From contig NZ_JAHKQN010000036.1 in assembly GCF_018861125.1 (NCBI RefSeq), forward strand, positions 1-64,000: a stretch of 64,000 nucleotides of DNA, read 5' to 3'. The translations under genes were made by a program, and so were the position numbers. The notes under the pieces are model-generated. The model saw only the letters and a program-made list of their open reading frames with translations. It ran no database searches and was not told where the DNA came from. Source of the stretch: Cellulophaga baltica (GTDB lineage: Bacteria > Bacteroidota > Bacteroidia > Flavobacteriales > Flavobacteriaceae). Position 1 is the stretch's first letter. Every line of letters starts with the position of its first letter. Below, piece after piece: positions 49,377 to 58,917 of this stretch.

Positions 49377-52300
49377 ATGAAAAAAAATCATGTAAAGGCA
49401 TGTTTACTTACTATACTATATACTCTTTTGGGATATAGTGCTCCAAATTTTATTCAAACCAAACAACAACTTGCTCAAAACAAAATACTTATTTCAGGTA
49501 CCGTAACAGATGAACTAGGTGTACTCCCGGAAGTGACTATTTTCATCAAAGGAAATTTAGAAGGTACTGTAGCGGACTTCGATGGACATTATAGCATTGA
49601 TGCTCTACCTCAAGATACTTTGGTGTTTTCTTATGTAGGTTATACTCCCGTGGAAATACGAATAGGATCTCAAAAAGTAATTGATGTTCAATTACTTCAT
49701 GAAGTTACCGCACTTCTCGAAGTCGAGGTTAATGCCGGATATTATACGGTGAAGGAAAGAGAACAAACAGGGAATATTACGAAGGTGACTGCTGCGGAAA
49801 TAGCCTTGCAACCTTTGGTAAGCCCTTTAGAAACCCTTCAAGGCAGAATGGCAGGAGTGGTGGTAAATAAACCAACAGGTGTAGCGGGGAGTGCTCCCGT
49901 AATTCAAATACGTGGACAGAATAGTTTGCGGAGTGATGGGAATTATCCTTTGTATATTATCGACGGTGTACCGATAAATTCTGCTCCAATTAGTGGAAGT
50001 GGACTTTTAGCACTCGGCATGGATCCGCTAAGTACTTTAGGTCTCTCTCAAATTGAAAGTATTGAAATTCTTAAAGATGCTGATGCTACAGCTATTTATG
50101 GATCCAGAGGTGCCAATGGGGTAGTATTGGTTACCACAAAAAAAGGAAAAGCTGGAAAAACAAAAATGGAAGTGCAATTATATACTGGTCTTGGGCAGCT
50201 GTCCAACACCATTGATGTATTGCATACCGATCAATACATAGAAATGCGTACGGAAGCCTTACAAAATGATGGTGTAGTTCCCTCTTTGAGTAATGCCCCT
50301 GATTTGGTAGCTTGGGATTCTAGTCGAGATGTGAACTGGCAAGAAGAACTGATGGGAGAAACGGTATATACTACAAACACACAGCTTTCCTTTTCTGGAG
50401 GGTCCCGGCAAACCAGTTTTGTGTTGGGAGGTGCTTTTTATAAAGAAACAACCGTATTTCCTGGAGATTTTGGGTATCAAAAAACGAATGGGTTTATAAA
50501 CTTAGGACATCATTCCAAAGATCAAAAGTTTCATTTGAATTTTTCAACCACATATGGCGTGGATGCAAATGATTTGTTTTATGGAGGAGAAATTCCTCAA
50601 ACTACCGTAATGTTAGCACCTAATGCCCCTGAATTATATACCTCAGAGGGAGATTTAAATTGGGAAGATTCTACCTGGACCAACCCACTAAGCCATATGC
50701 GTAGGAAGCAAAATATTGATAGCTATACTTTAATGGCCAATGCTAGTATTTCATACTCATTTTTTAAAGGCTTTCAGCTAAAGACCAACTTGGGTTTTAC
50801 ACGTTTAAATAGTGAAACTTTACGAATAGATCCCTTAAGCGCTTATAACCCTACAGTTTGGCAATATGTAACCAATAGTTCCTCCCGGGATGTAACTACC
50901 CGACAATCCTATACACTAGAGCCTCAGCTTCTATTTTCTCAGAAAAGAGAAAAATTAGGTCTTGATGCCGTGGTAGGGATAACCCTTCAAGATTCCGAAA
51001 ATACCCATTTGGTAGGTTCTTCCGATGGCTATGCAGAAGAAAACTTGATCGGAAATCTAGCCATGGCTGAAAATGTATATGTTAGCGTGGATGAAAAAAT
51101 TCCCTACAAATACCAAGCTGTATTCGGAAGAATAGGCTTAAACTGGGAAGGAAAGTATCTACTCAACCTAACAGGACGTCGGGATGGTTCTTCTCGTTTT
51201 GCACCAAAGAATCGTTTCGCCAATTTTGGAGCTGTAGGAGTCGCATGGATATTTTCTGAAGCAAAATTTCTAAAGCAGCACCTCCCTTTGGTAAGTTTTG
51301 GAAAATTGAGAGGAAGTTATGGCACTACAGGAAGCGATCAGATTGCGGATTATGGGTACTACAATAGTTATGAAGCCACAATTGATGGAGGTTTATATCC
51401 TTCCCAGTTGGGGAGTCCTACGTATTCTTGGGAAGTGAATAAAAAACTAGAGCTGGCTATGTCTTTAGGCTTTTTTAAAGATCGGATTCTGGTGAATGCA
51501 TCTTGGTATCGCAACCGCAGTTCCAATCAATTGGTAGGCTATTATTTGCCTGCAATAACGGGGTTTACTTCCATACAAGCGAATCAAAATGCTACCGTGG
51601 AAAATAGAGGATGGGAGTTGGAATTTACGAGTCAAAATATAAAAACAAATGATTTTGAATGGAGGACAAGTTTCAATTTATCATTACCAAAAAATGAGCT
51701 TATCGACTTTCCCAATATCGCACAATCATCGTATGCGAATACCTATCAGGTAGGAACTTCTTTAAATAGTACACGCTTATATGAAAGCTTGGGCGTGAAT
51801 TCAGAAACGGGATTTTACGAAGTTAAGGATGTGAATGAAGATGGTTCTTTTTCTATTGACGATAAAATCATCACCAAAGATATGAACAGGCAGTATTATG
51901 GAGGATTTCAAAATACGTTTGATTGGGGTAACTTCCATTTTGATTTTCTTTTGGAATATGTCAAGCAACTGGGAAGAAATCATTTGGTAAGTTTTGAAAC
52001 TGCCCCAGGAAGGCTTGGTATCATTGGTGGAAATCAATCACCAGTGGTGTTAGAGCGATGGCAAAACCCTGGAGATATTACGGATGTACAACAGTTTTCT
52101 TCTTACAATAGTTATACTCCTTATAGTAGAATAGCTCAGAGTGATCTTTCTATTATAGATAGTTCTTACCTACGACTTAAAACGGCTAGTCTTTCGTATC
52201 AACTGCCTCTGAGAAAAGTATCGGACGCTTTTATTCAACAGTGTCGAATATTTTTCCATGGGCAAAATTTATGGACTGGAACTAAAGATAAAGGATGGAA

Positions 52301-52379
52301 TCCTGCCAATAACTCAGGAAGCTTAGCAACGCTTCCTCCACTTCGCACTTTCACTTTAGGAGTGCAATTAACCTTATAA
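49377..52379 (+). CDS. SusC/RagA-family TonB-linked outer-membrane transporter
   Basis: 1000 residues. A signal peptide (HVKACLLTILYTLLGYS) is followed by a carboxypeptidase-regulatory-like domain (ISGTVTDELGVLPEVTIFIKGN...GHYSIDALPQDTLVFSYVGYTPVEI) and the plug with LQGRMAGVVV, PVIQIRGQNSL, PLYIIDGVP and SIEILKDADATAIYGSRGANGVVLVTTKKGK. The barrel occupies the rest. It takes in nutrients in a TonB-driven way together with the SusD-like lipoprotein encoded 10 bases later. No glycosidase or peptidase lies nearby, so the substrate is not predictable. Cargo of the mobile region. Confidence 0.9.
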   Translation: MKKNHVKACLLTILYTLLGYSAPNFIQTKQQLAQNKILISGTVTDELGVLPEVTIFIKGNLEGTVADFDGHYSIDALPQDTLVFSYVGYTPVEIRIGSQKVIDVQLLHEVTALLEVEVNAGYYTVKEREQTGNITKVTAAEIALQPLVSPLETLQGRMAGVVVNKPTGVAGSAPVIQIRGQNSLRSDGNYPLYIIDGVPINSAPISGSGLLALGMDPLSTLGLSQIESIEILKDADATAIYGSRGANGVVLVTTKKGKAGKTKMEVQLYTGLGQLSNTIDVLHTDQYIEMRTEALQNDGVVPSLSNAPDLVAWDSSRDVNWQEELMGETVYTTNTQLSFSGGSRQTSFVLGGAFYKETTVFPGDFGYQKTNGFINLGHHSKDQKFHLNFSTTYGVDANDLFYGGEIPQTTVMLAPNAPELYTSEGDLNWEDSTWTNPLSHMRRKQNIDSYTLMANASISYSFFKGFQLKTNLGFTRLNSETLRIDPLSAYNPTVWQYVTNSSSRDVTTRQSYTLEPQLLFSQKREKLGLDAVVGITLQDSENTHLVGSSDGYAEENLIGNLAMAENVYVSVDEKIPYKYQAVFGRIGLNWEGKYLLNLTGRRDGSSRFAPKNRFANFGAVGVAWIFSEAKFLKQHLPLVSFGKLRGSYGTTGSDQIADYGYYNSYEATIDGGLYPSQLGSPTYSWEVNKKLELAMSLGFFKDRILVNASWYRNRSSNQLVGYYLPAITGFTSIQANQNATVENRGWELEFTSQNIKTNDFEWRTSFNLSLPKNELIDFPNIAQSSYANTYQVGTSLNSTRLYESLGVNSETGFYEVKDVNEDGSFSIDDKIITKDMNRQYYGGFQNTFDWGNFHFDFLLEYVKQLGRNHLVSFETAPGRLGIIGGNQSPVVLERWQNPGDITDVQQFSSYNSYTPYSRIAQSDLSIIDSSYLRLKTASLSYQLPLRKVSDAFIQQCRIFFHGQNLWTGTKDKGWNPANNSGSLATLPPLRTFTLGVQLTL

Positions 52380-52388
52380 AAAATAACT

Positions 52389-53777
52389 ATGAATACACTA
52401 TATAAATTACAACTTCTTTTTTACCTAGGAATAGTCGGCACGTTGATAACAGGCTGTGAGGAATATGTCGCCATCGATTCTTCAAACTCGAGTATCGTTA
52501 GTGAAGATATATTCGAAAGTGCAACGTTGACTGAAGCCGCCATCGATGGTATTTATCAGCAATTGGCCAACTTAAATAGTTTTGCAGGGGGAAGCCAAAG
52601 CTCGGTAACGGTACTCGCAGGATTAGCGGCAGATGAATTAGTCGCTAGCCCTTATAGTCCCACCTTAGGGCAATTTAGAGATAATGAAATTCTCACTTCT
52701 AATGGAATGAATTATACGCTTTGGTCTAGTTTGTACAGCATTATCTATGCAACAAATGCCGCTTTAGAAGGTTTAGAAAATACGACCGTAGTAAACGAAA
52801 CATTGGCCTTGCAATACCAGGGGGAACTTCAAGTTATTCGGACATTTTGTTATTTTTATTTGGTGCACCTTTATGGAGATATACCCCTTATTTTAAGTAC
52901 GGATTATACAGAAAATGCCTTAGCTACTCGCACCGATAGTGCATTGGTGGTTGCTCAAATGGAGACAGATCTTTTAGAGGCGATTGGATGCCTAGAGGAA
53001 ACCTACCGAACAGATACGCGTCAATACTGTAATAAAAGTGTAGCATATGCCTTGCTCGCTAGGGTCTATTTGTATACGGAGCAATGGGATAAAGCGGCTC
53101 TGTTCGCATCAGCTGTCATAAGCAATAACAGTACATATGCTTTGGAAGAAGAATTGGATCAGGTATTTTTAAAAAACAGTACCGAAGTTGTCTGGCATTT
53201 AGAGCCTAATTATGGCTATACGAATGAAGGAAATTTATTTATTCTTTCAGAGTCGCCTATTAGTAGTTATATAAATCCAGTGTATTTAGATGAGACCCTC
53301 TTCGGTATTTTTGATGTTGAGGACAAACGTCAGTCTAATTGGTTTGGTGCATTTGAAAGTGATGCAGCGACATTCTATTACCCTTATAAATACAAAGTTC
53401 AAATTACAACAGGTGAAGCTACCGAATATAGTGTGGTACTTCGATTAGCAGAATTGTATTTAATACGGGCAGAAGCAAACTATCATACAGGAGATAGAAC
53501 AAGTGCTTTAGAGGATTTGAATACCCTACGTTTGCGAGCTGGTTTACCCATTGCTACCGAGTCTGGAGCCGCCATTTTGACGGCTATTAAAACAGCACGA
53601 AGAAAAGAATTATTCACGGAGTGGGGACATCGTTGGATGGATTTAAATCGTTGGCAGGAGGCTGATGAGGTGTTGGGGAGTTTTAAGGAGAACTGGCAAA
53701 GTAGTGATAGCTTATTTCCTATTCCAGAACAAGAAATATTAAGTAACCCTAATTTAATACCTAATGAAGGCTACTAA
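52389..53777 (+). CDS. SusD/RagB-family nutrient-binding lipoprotein
   Basis: 462 residues with a lipoprotein signal ending GTLITGC (Cys 23). The SusD fold is indicated by the N-terminal FESATLTEAAIDGIYQQLANLN, TPR-like helices (CYFYLVHLYGDIPLIL; VAYALLARVYLYTEQWDKAALFASAVI) and a C-terminal RAEANYHTGDRTSALEDLNTLRLRAGLP...RKELFTEWGHRWMDLNRW. It forms the lid of the SusC pore at the cell surface. Overlaps the next gene by 14 bases. Confidence 0.9.
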   Translation: MNTLYKLQLLFYLGIVGTLITGCEEYVAIDSSNSSIVSEDIFESATLTEAAIDGIYQQLANLNSFAGGSQSSVTVLAGLAADELVASPYSPTLGQFRDNEILTSNGMNYTLWSSLYSIIYATNAALEGLENTTVVNETLALQYQGELQVIRTFCYFYLVHLYGDIPLILSTDYTENALATRTDSALVVAQMETDLLEAIGCLEETYRTDTRQYCNKSVAYALLARVYLYTEQWDKAALFASAVISNNSTYALEEELDQVFLKNSTEVVWHLEPNYGYTNEGNLFILSESPISSYINPVYLDETLFGIFDVEDKRQSNWFGAFESDAATFYYPYKYKVQITTGEATEYSVVLRLAELYLIRAEANYHTGDRTSALEDLNTLRLRAGLPIATESGAAILTAIKTARRKELFTEWGHRWMDLNRWQEADEVLGSFKENWQSSDSLFPIPEQEILSNPNLIPNEGY

Positions 53778-55212
53778 TCCATTTAAAACATTAAGTATTT
53801 TAACACAGAATCATCAACTATTTTTCCTTATAAGTTTGGTTCTTTATAGTCTAGGGTATGGCCAGGAGACAACGGATGAGCGAGGGTATCCCAGAATAGG
53901 ACAACCTATTCCTGAATTTCATTTAAAAAATATAGAGCATTACAAGGTGAAAGAGATCGGAGCCAAGGATCTGCGTGGAAAGCATGTACTCCTTTGGTTT
54001 TGGCATCGCTATTGTTCAGGTTCCTATACCCAATTTGATGCAATGGATGCTCTTAGGAAAAAATATGAGGACCGATTGGAAATTTTTACAATAGGAGGGG
54101 TGAATGATAAAGTGCACGTGATACCCGAGGTTGAAGAAGATACGATGCGGGCTATTTTTGAGCGTTCTACTTTGGTCAAGAAGCTGTCTTTACCAGCTGT
54201 TTATGATATGGATTTATATCGACAGTTTAAAGCATGGTATGCGCCAACCGTGGTATGGATTGATGATCGAGGTATGGTGCAAGCGGTAACTTCTAGTGTA
54301 AATGAGAATTGGATAGCGGCTTTTTTAGAAGGAAGACCTTTTCGCTCTGAAGATGTATCTGTTGAAGGACTCAAGCAGGCATCAGAACATCCCTATGCTT
54401 ATGATTACCATAAAGATTTTTTGGTTGATAATAATGGGGGTAAAAGTGATGATTTTCTATACCGTTCGCTTATTGCCGCATTTAATAATGAATCTGTTAC
54501 GGGGCCAATACTGCCCTCTTCAGTGGATCAGTATAGTTATTTTGGGAAATTGGAAGGAGTAGGTTCTTTACTTGATTTCTATAAGTTGGCGTATTTGGGA
54601 AGGATCTATAATTTTGAGGATTGTTATGTCGATACTACCTATAACCAGGCCATTTATGAGCTAAGGGACAGTACGAAGTTTACAGACTTTAGTTATTCCA
54701 TTCCTAGGAAAAATTATTTTTGGTATAGTTTGTTAGTTCCTCCACGATTGACCAAACGAGAATCTTTAATGGCGATCATGCAACATGACCTTGAAACCTT
54801 TTTTGGTTATAAAGGAAGAGTAGATACCCGGGTACTCCCTTATTGGAGTGTTGTGCTCAGTGATGAGGCAAAAGCACAAATGGCCTCGAATGGGGGAGAG
54901 GCTGAAGTATTGGGGGATTGGCATACGAGAATGGGTGCCAGAAACATTACGGTAAATAGATACCTTAACGCTATATTTCATATGACGGCACCTTATTTAG
55001 GTTCGGTAATACCTATTATTAATGAAACAGGAATGACTAAAACAATCGATGTACCCGTTATAGATGTTGATTTGAGTAATTTTAAAGAGATTAAAAAAGT
55101 TCTTAGCATGCAAGGTTTTACCCTTGAAAAAACAAAAAAAGAATTTAAAGTTTTGGTGATTTCAGATGCGACGTTACCCATAGTTGAGATTGATAGTTTG
55201 GACAGCCACTAA
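53764..55212 (+). CDS. Secreted thioredoxin/redoxin-like protein with long C-terminal domain
   Basis: 482 residues. A signal-like hydrophobic stretch (NHQLFFLISLVLYSLGYGQ) precedes a TlpA/AhpC-type domain (IGQPIPEFHLKN...LRGKHVLLWFWHRYCSGSYTQFDAMDALRKKY...APTVVWIDDRGMV). The usual CxxC is replaced by YCSGS, leaving a single Cys, so classical disulfide exchange is unlikely. The C-terminal 300 residues are unassigned. Such redoxin-like genes recur after SusC/SusD pairs. It is the last gene of the plus-strand unit. Confidence 0.75.
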   Translation: MKATNPFKTLSILTQNHQLFFLISLVLYSLGYGQETTDERGYPRIGQPIPEFHLKNIEHYKVKEIGAKDLRGKHVLLWFWHRYCSGSYTQFDAMDALRKKYEDRLEIFTIGGVNDKVHVIPEVEEDTMRAIFERSTLVKKLSLPAVYDMDLYRQFKAWYAPTVVWIDDRGMVQAVTSSVNENWIAAFLEGRPFRSEDVSVEGLKQASEHPYAYDYHKDFLVDNNGGKSDDFLYRSLIAAFNNESVTGPILPSSVDQYSYFGKLEGVGSLLDFYKLAYLGRIYNFEDCYVDTTYNQAIYELRDSTKFTDFSYSIPRKNYFWYSLLVPPRLTKRESLMAIMQHDLETFFGYKGRVDTRVLPYWSVVLSDEAKAQMASNGGEAEVLGDWHTRMGARNITVNRYLNAIFHMTAPYLGSVIPIINETGMTKTIDVPVIDVDLSNFKEIKKVLSMQGFTLEKTKKEFKVLVISDATLPIVEIDSLDSH

Positions 55213-55288
55213 CATTACTTTTCTCATTAGTTTTTTTAGTTAAATGAAACTGGCAGGAAAGACCTGCCAGTTTTTAATGCACTTATTT

Positions 55289-55543
55289 CTATAGACTTTT
55301 TCTTAATTCAAAAGTGCATTGTGTGGGATTAGCATCGTTTTGAATCCCATAGACTTGTTGTCCTTCATAGGTGCAAATCGCATCGCCATTACCGCATGCA
55401 GCCTCAGGAACGGCTCTACATTCACCAGGAAGTTGAATAAATTTTCCCGAAATAGCTTCTTCTGATGTGTTAGCCGAAGCGAGGGCTAATCCTGTAGCTA
55501 ATGCCATTATTGCTACTGGAAATACTATTTTCATTTTTCTCAT
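55289..55543 (-). CDS. Small secreted cysteine-containing protein, DUF6520-type
   Basis: 84 residues. The signal peptide (MKIVFPVAIMALATGLALASA) is cleaved near ASA-NT. The mature part has four Cys (42, 50, 57, 76), in GECRAVPEAACGNGDAICTYEG and PTQCTFEL. The pattern is that of DUF6520 proteins, small and of unknown role, regularly found beside MauE-like genes. It reads first among the genes transcribed away from the SusCD unit. Disulfide formation by the neighbouring MauE-type protein is plausible but only inferred. Confidence 0.7.
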   Translation of the reverse strand: MRKMKIVFPVAIMALATGLALASANTSEEAISGKFIQLPGECRAVPEAACGNGDAICTYEGQQVYGIQNDANPTQCTFELRKSL

Positions 55544-55548
55544 TGTTT

Positions 55549-56721
55549 TTAATTTTTAGTTAAACTTAAAGGCTTGTTTTCTTTATACAGGTTTGTAGCC
55601 CTTTCTTCCTGTACTATGGCCATAGTATGTTCAATCTTTTTTGTCTTAGTTATAAAGGGGAAAAGCTTAGGTGCCATTTGATAAATCACAATATAGTGGT
55701 GGTGTAAGGCGACCAAACCCATGGAGGTAACCGTAAAGTCATTGACGGGGTTGCCTATGTAATTCGGAATATAGAAACTGAATTCATAGGTTTGTTTTTC
55801 CAAATGATACACGTCGATAACATCATTGTTTTTAAAACGGTCTCGTTTTTCATTTTGCGCCATTAAATTGGAGCATACAAACAGGTAATCTCCATAGGTA
55901 GCGCTAAATTTGTTGGTCACTAAAGGTGGTGTATTCATTTTTTGAAGGGTCTTTTCGTTGCTGGTGTTTATGCCGATTTTGGCAATTTTATTGGTATCAA
56001 TAGTGTGTCCAATTTTCCATTTTAATAGCTCATTATCGACGATAAGATATTCATTGCGATAGCGGTACGTATAAATCAGCTGTTTCCGTTGTTGATTAAA
56101 ATGCAGTATTCCGTCTTTACTAAAAATACCTTCTTTTTGTGCGGTTATAATACCGGAAGTCAAGGTTGTTTTGTATGGATTTAGGGTAATTTTTCCGAGT
56201 TCATATTCGTGTGTTTTAGTGCTTACCGCTCGAATTGCTATTTCTTGCTTATCTACAGGTGTGGCTGTGCTAAAATAAGTAGGTTGCTCTAGAACGGAAG
56301 AGGCTATACCGGTGTCCAATGTTCCTTGTAAAATTCTAGGGGTGACACCATCCAACACGTAAAAATTAGGAGGCAAAATGGCAAGTTTTGTTTGAGAACG
56401 AAGTAAATTAGTTTTAGGTAGGTTGGTTCTTAATCGAATAACGGTCGTGTCTAGATTGGGTAAGTCTGCTTGAACTAGATATAAAGGTGCCGTAAGATTA
56501 CTGAGGTAAACGGATTGTTTACCATGTCCTGCGAAATAAAAAGAATTAAGTTTTAAATCCAATTGATGAGCAAATAGAATCGGATGTGAAGGAAACAAGC
56601 GTTTAAAGCTGTTCCGTTTGTGGATAATATGATCAGAGTACGCAAATAGAATGAGCATTATGCCACTACTAAGGACTATAGTTAATGCAATTAATTGACT
56701 TGTTTTTTTAGGTAGTTTCAT
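55549..56721 (-). CDS. Membrane-anchored protein of unknown function
   Basis: 390 residues. One N-terminal helix (ALTIVLSSGIMLILFAY) anchors a long, beta-rich exported part (FAGHGKQSVYLSNLTAPLYLVQ; KLAILPPNFYVLDGVTPRILQG; YGDYLFVCSNLMAQNEKRDRF), possibly a propeller. I do not know the family name. It overlaps the MauE-type gene by 14 bases and lies 5 bases before the DUF6520-type gene in the same direction, so they are one operon. Confidence 0.6.
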   Translation of the reverse strand: MKLPKKTSQLIALTIVLSSGIMLILFAYSDHIIHKRNSFKRLFPSHPILFAHQLDLKLNSFYFAGHGKQSVYLSNLTAPLYLVQADLPNLDTTVIRLRTNLPKTNLLRSQTKLAILPPNFYVLDGVTPRILQGTLDTGIASSVLEQPTYFSTATPVDKQEIAIRAVSTKTHEYELGKITLNPYKTTLTSGIITAQKEGIFSKDGILHFNQQRKQLIYTYRYRNEYLIVDNELLKWKIGHTIDTNKIAKIGINTSNEKTLQKMNTPPLVTNKFSATYGDYLFVCSNLMAQNEKRDRFKNNDVIDVYHLEKQTYEFSFYIPNYIGNPVNDFTVTSMGLVALHHHYIVIYQMAPKLFPFITKTKKIEHTMAIVQEERATNLYKENKPLSLTKN

Positions 56722-57163
56722 TGGATTTTAGTTTTAAATTAGGGAGAGAAGAATGTAGGTAAATTGTGTAAATAATTAAGAGTAGAAAGCTACTGTTAAA
56801 AACCAAGTGTGCATGCCATCCCATGGTGCTTAGAATACCTCCACAAGAACATGGAATATATGGGCTGAAAACTAATATAAGTATGATATAAGTAGTGAAA
56901 AATGTCATTAGGGAAAGGGAGGCGTAAAGGCCAAGTTTTCGAAAATTAGATTGAACCAAGCATATAACGGTGAGCATTTCAATAAGAGGAACAAACCAAA
57001 CCAACCAATCACTATGGGCAGTTAAAATTGGAGATTGACCTAGCTGGAGTTTAAAAGTGGAATATTCCAATACCTTACTTATTGCGGCATATACAAATAA
57101 TAAAATCAATAGGTTGCAACTAATACTTAAGAAAAGGATGCGGTATTTCTGTTGAGTTTTCAT
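56708..57163 (-). CDS. MauE/DoxX-type redox-associated membrane protein
   Basis: 151 residues with four membrane helices (SISCNLLILLFVYAAISKVLEY; WLVWFVPLIEMLTVICLV; GLYASLSLMTFFTTYIILILVF; LVFNSSFLLLIIYTIYL). The motif PCSCGGILSTMGW, a CxCGG, lies between helices 3 and 4 and matches MauE-family proteins that help disulfide formation or cofactor maturation outside the membrane. First gene of the MauE, anchored protein, DUF6520 run. Confidence 0.75.
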   Translation of the reverse strand: MKTQQKYRILFLSISCNLLILLFVYAAISKVLEYSTFKLQLGQSPILTAHSDWLVWFVPLIEMLTVICLVQSNFRKLGLYASLSLMTFFTTYIILILVFSPYIPCSCGGILSTMGWHAHLVFNSSFLLLIIYTIYLHSSLPNLKLKSNETT

Positions 57164-57252
57164 AGCATTTGATGGGGTTTGATATTAAATGCTATAAAAT
57201 TCGAGATTTATAATTATTTTATCAGGAGGGAAAATTGACTTAAAAGGAGTAT

Positions 57253-58245
57253 CTACTTTGAATTTGAAGAGGAGTTTGAAAAATTAGCCTTCCTAAAACT
57301 TCTCGGGGTATAACCGAATTTTTCCTTAAAAGAACGGCTAAAATGGGGAATACTCTTAAAGCCAACTAAATAAGCAATTTCTTTTAATGGCAGGTCGGAA
57401 TGTTGAATGAGTATGCTAGCTCTGCGTAAGCGTTCTTGTAATAGAAAACGAAAAACAGTTTCTCCATACATTTTTTTAAAACCAACTTTTAACTTGTGTT
57501 CATTAGTCCCTGCCATATGAGCCAAATCGACAAGTGACGGTGTCTGTTGTTCTAGGTGGGTTAAAAGATATTGATGTACGGAACGAATTTTTGAAATATC
57601 TTGAGTACTCAAATGCACTTTTGGCTTAAGGTTGTTGGCAACATTGCTTATCGCTTTTTGACCTCTTCTACGAACTTTTTGTTGAAGACGTAGTTTCCTT
57701 TTTTTACTTCTTTTTGCAATTTCAACGGCAGTAATTAAAAAGATATCCCTATCATTTTTAACGTCGAAATGTCGCCCTATTAGACAATTGATTTTGATCA
57801 CCATGCCAATCTTGGTGCGAAAAACTAAGAGTAGGTCTTTTTCTTTATATGGATTTTTTTTACTGTTCGATTTTTTTAAAAAATTTTGCCATATTTTTTG
57901 GGAAGGCTTGTTGAGTAGAGCACTAAAAGTTACATCCTTTAATTCTATTCGGGAATACCCCAAAATTTTTTTTATACCAATGTTATAAAGAATGATTTGA
58001 TCTTGAATATTTAAAACAAAATACATTTGTACCAGTTGCATATAACTTTCATTGACATTCGCAAAACCATCATAAATAAACCTAGTTTTGATTTCTTCCA
58101 AAGTCATATTCACAGTCATCGCTAAGGTGTCTAACTCGTCATTTAATTCACTAATTTCCAGTTGGTAATAAAAATTTCCATTCGCTATTTCAATAAGCGC
58201 ATTTTGTATTTGTTGAATTCTATTTTTCTTGTTAAAATCAGACAT
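57253..58245 (-). CDS. PAS/AraC-type transcriptional regulator
   Basis: 330 residues. An N-terminal HAMP-like stretch (IQNALIEIANGNFYYQLEISELNDELDTLAMTVNMTLEEI) precedes a PAS-like domain (about 65-170, LVQMYFVLNIQDQIILYNIGIKKILGYSRIELKDV) and a basic linker. The C-terminal HTH pair is THEHKL-type and LPLKEIAYLVGFKSIPHFSRSFKEKFGYTPRSFRK. No membrane segment is seen, so the HAMP-like part acts in the cytosol. It probably regulates the nearby MauE and SusCD units. Two further conserved genes lie upstream. Confidence 0.8.
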   Translation of the reverse strand: MSDFNKKNRIQQIQNALIEIANGNFYYQLEISELNDELDTLAMTVNMTLEEIKTRFIYDGFANVNESYMQLVQMYFVLNIQDQIILYNIGIKKILGYSRIELKDVTFSALLNKPSQKIWQNFLKKSNSKKNPYKEKDLLLVFRTKIGMVIKINCLIGRHFDVKNDRDIFLITAVEIAKRSKKRKLRLQQKVRRRGQKAISNVANNLKPKVHLSTQDISKIRSVHQYLLTHLEQQTPSLVDLAHMAGTNEHKLKVGFKKMYGETVFRFLLQERLRRASILIQHSDLPLKEIAYLVGFKSIPHFSRSFKEKFGYTPRSFRKANFSNSSSNSK

Positions 58246-58329
58246 AGCATCTTCTAATCTTTAGTGGATAGAAGTTTTAATTTTTTACATAAGTAGCTTT
58301 GAGTTATAGCCAGCAGTGTAAATAAACTT

Positions 58330-58704
58330 CTATACGTATTTATACAATTCTAAATAGGTTAAGGCTTCTTCCATAGTCATACATATTTTCATAGGTATAG
58401 GAGGACGACTAGTTCTTATATAAAAATCAGAAAGCATTTGGGATAATGGATAGTCCACAAGGAAGGCTACGGCTTTGCACAAGGCAGCGCCTTCATACGC
58501 CAAATAATTTCTGGCAGGTTTGTCTATTCTCTTAACACCACGAACGTCACAGCAAATACAATATGCAAGTCCTTTTTGGATTTGTATCCGATCTTTAACT
58601 ATCTGAAGAGCAATGGCTCCTGTGATGCTAATGTCTTGTTTGTACTTTATAAAAAGAAGATCATGAGCAAACCAAAATTCCGCATGTTTAGTCTGATGTT
58701 GCAT
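58330..58704 (-). CDS. STAS-like small protein (DUF7793-type)
   Basis: 124 residues: FAHDLLFIKYKQDISITGAIALQIVKDRIQIQKGLAYCICCDVRGVKRIDKPARNYLAYEGAALCKAVAFLVDYPLSQMLSDFYIRTSRPPIPMKICMTMEEALTYL has the alternating strand-helix plan of SpoIIAA/STAS proteins, with a TSRPPIPMKIC segment common to DUF7793. It probably binds a partner regulator. 85 bases separate it from the AraC-type gene. Confidence 0.6.
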   Translation of the reverse strand: MQHQTKHAEFWFAHDLLFIKYKQDISITGAIALQIVKDRIQIQKGLAYCICCDVRGVKRIDKPARNYLAYEGAALCKAVAFLVDYPLSQMLSDFYIRTSRPPIPMKICMTMEEALTYLELYKYV

Positions 58705-58917
58705 AATATCAAGATATTACCTACTAAATTAAATGAAAATTATAAGTAGTCTTCAATTTAGGTGGATTTTTTAAAACTCAAAGCTCAAAACTTATCTGAT
58801 ACGGAGGATCTCTTGTCCGATAAGGAGAACTTCAATTCAAATAAAGCTTGAGGTAATGCAGGAACCCATAAATTTTATAGCTTGGTTCAAAGAGAAACAC
58901 TATAAAGTCACTATCCT

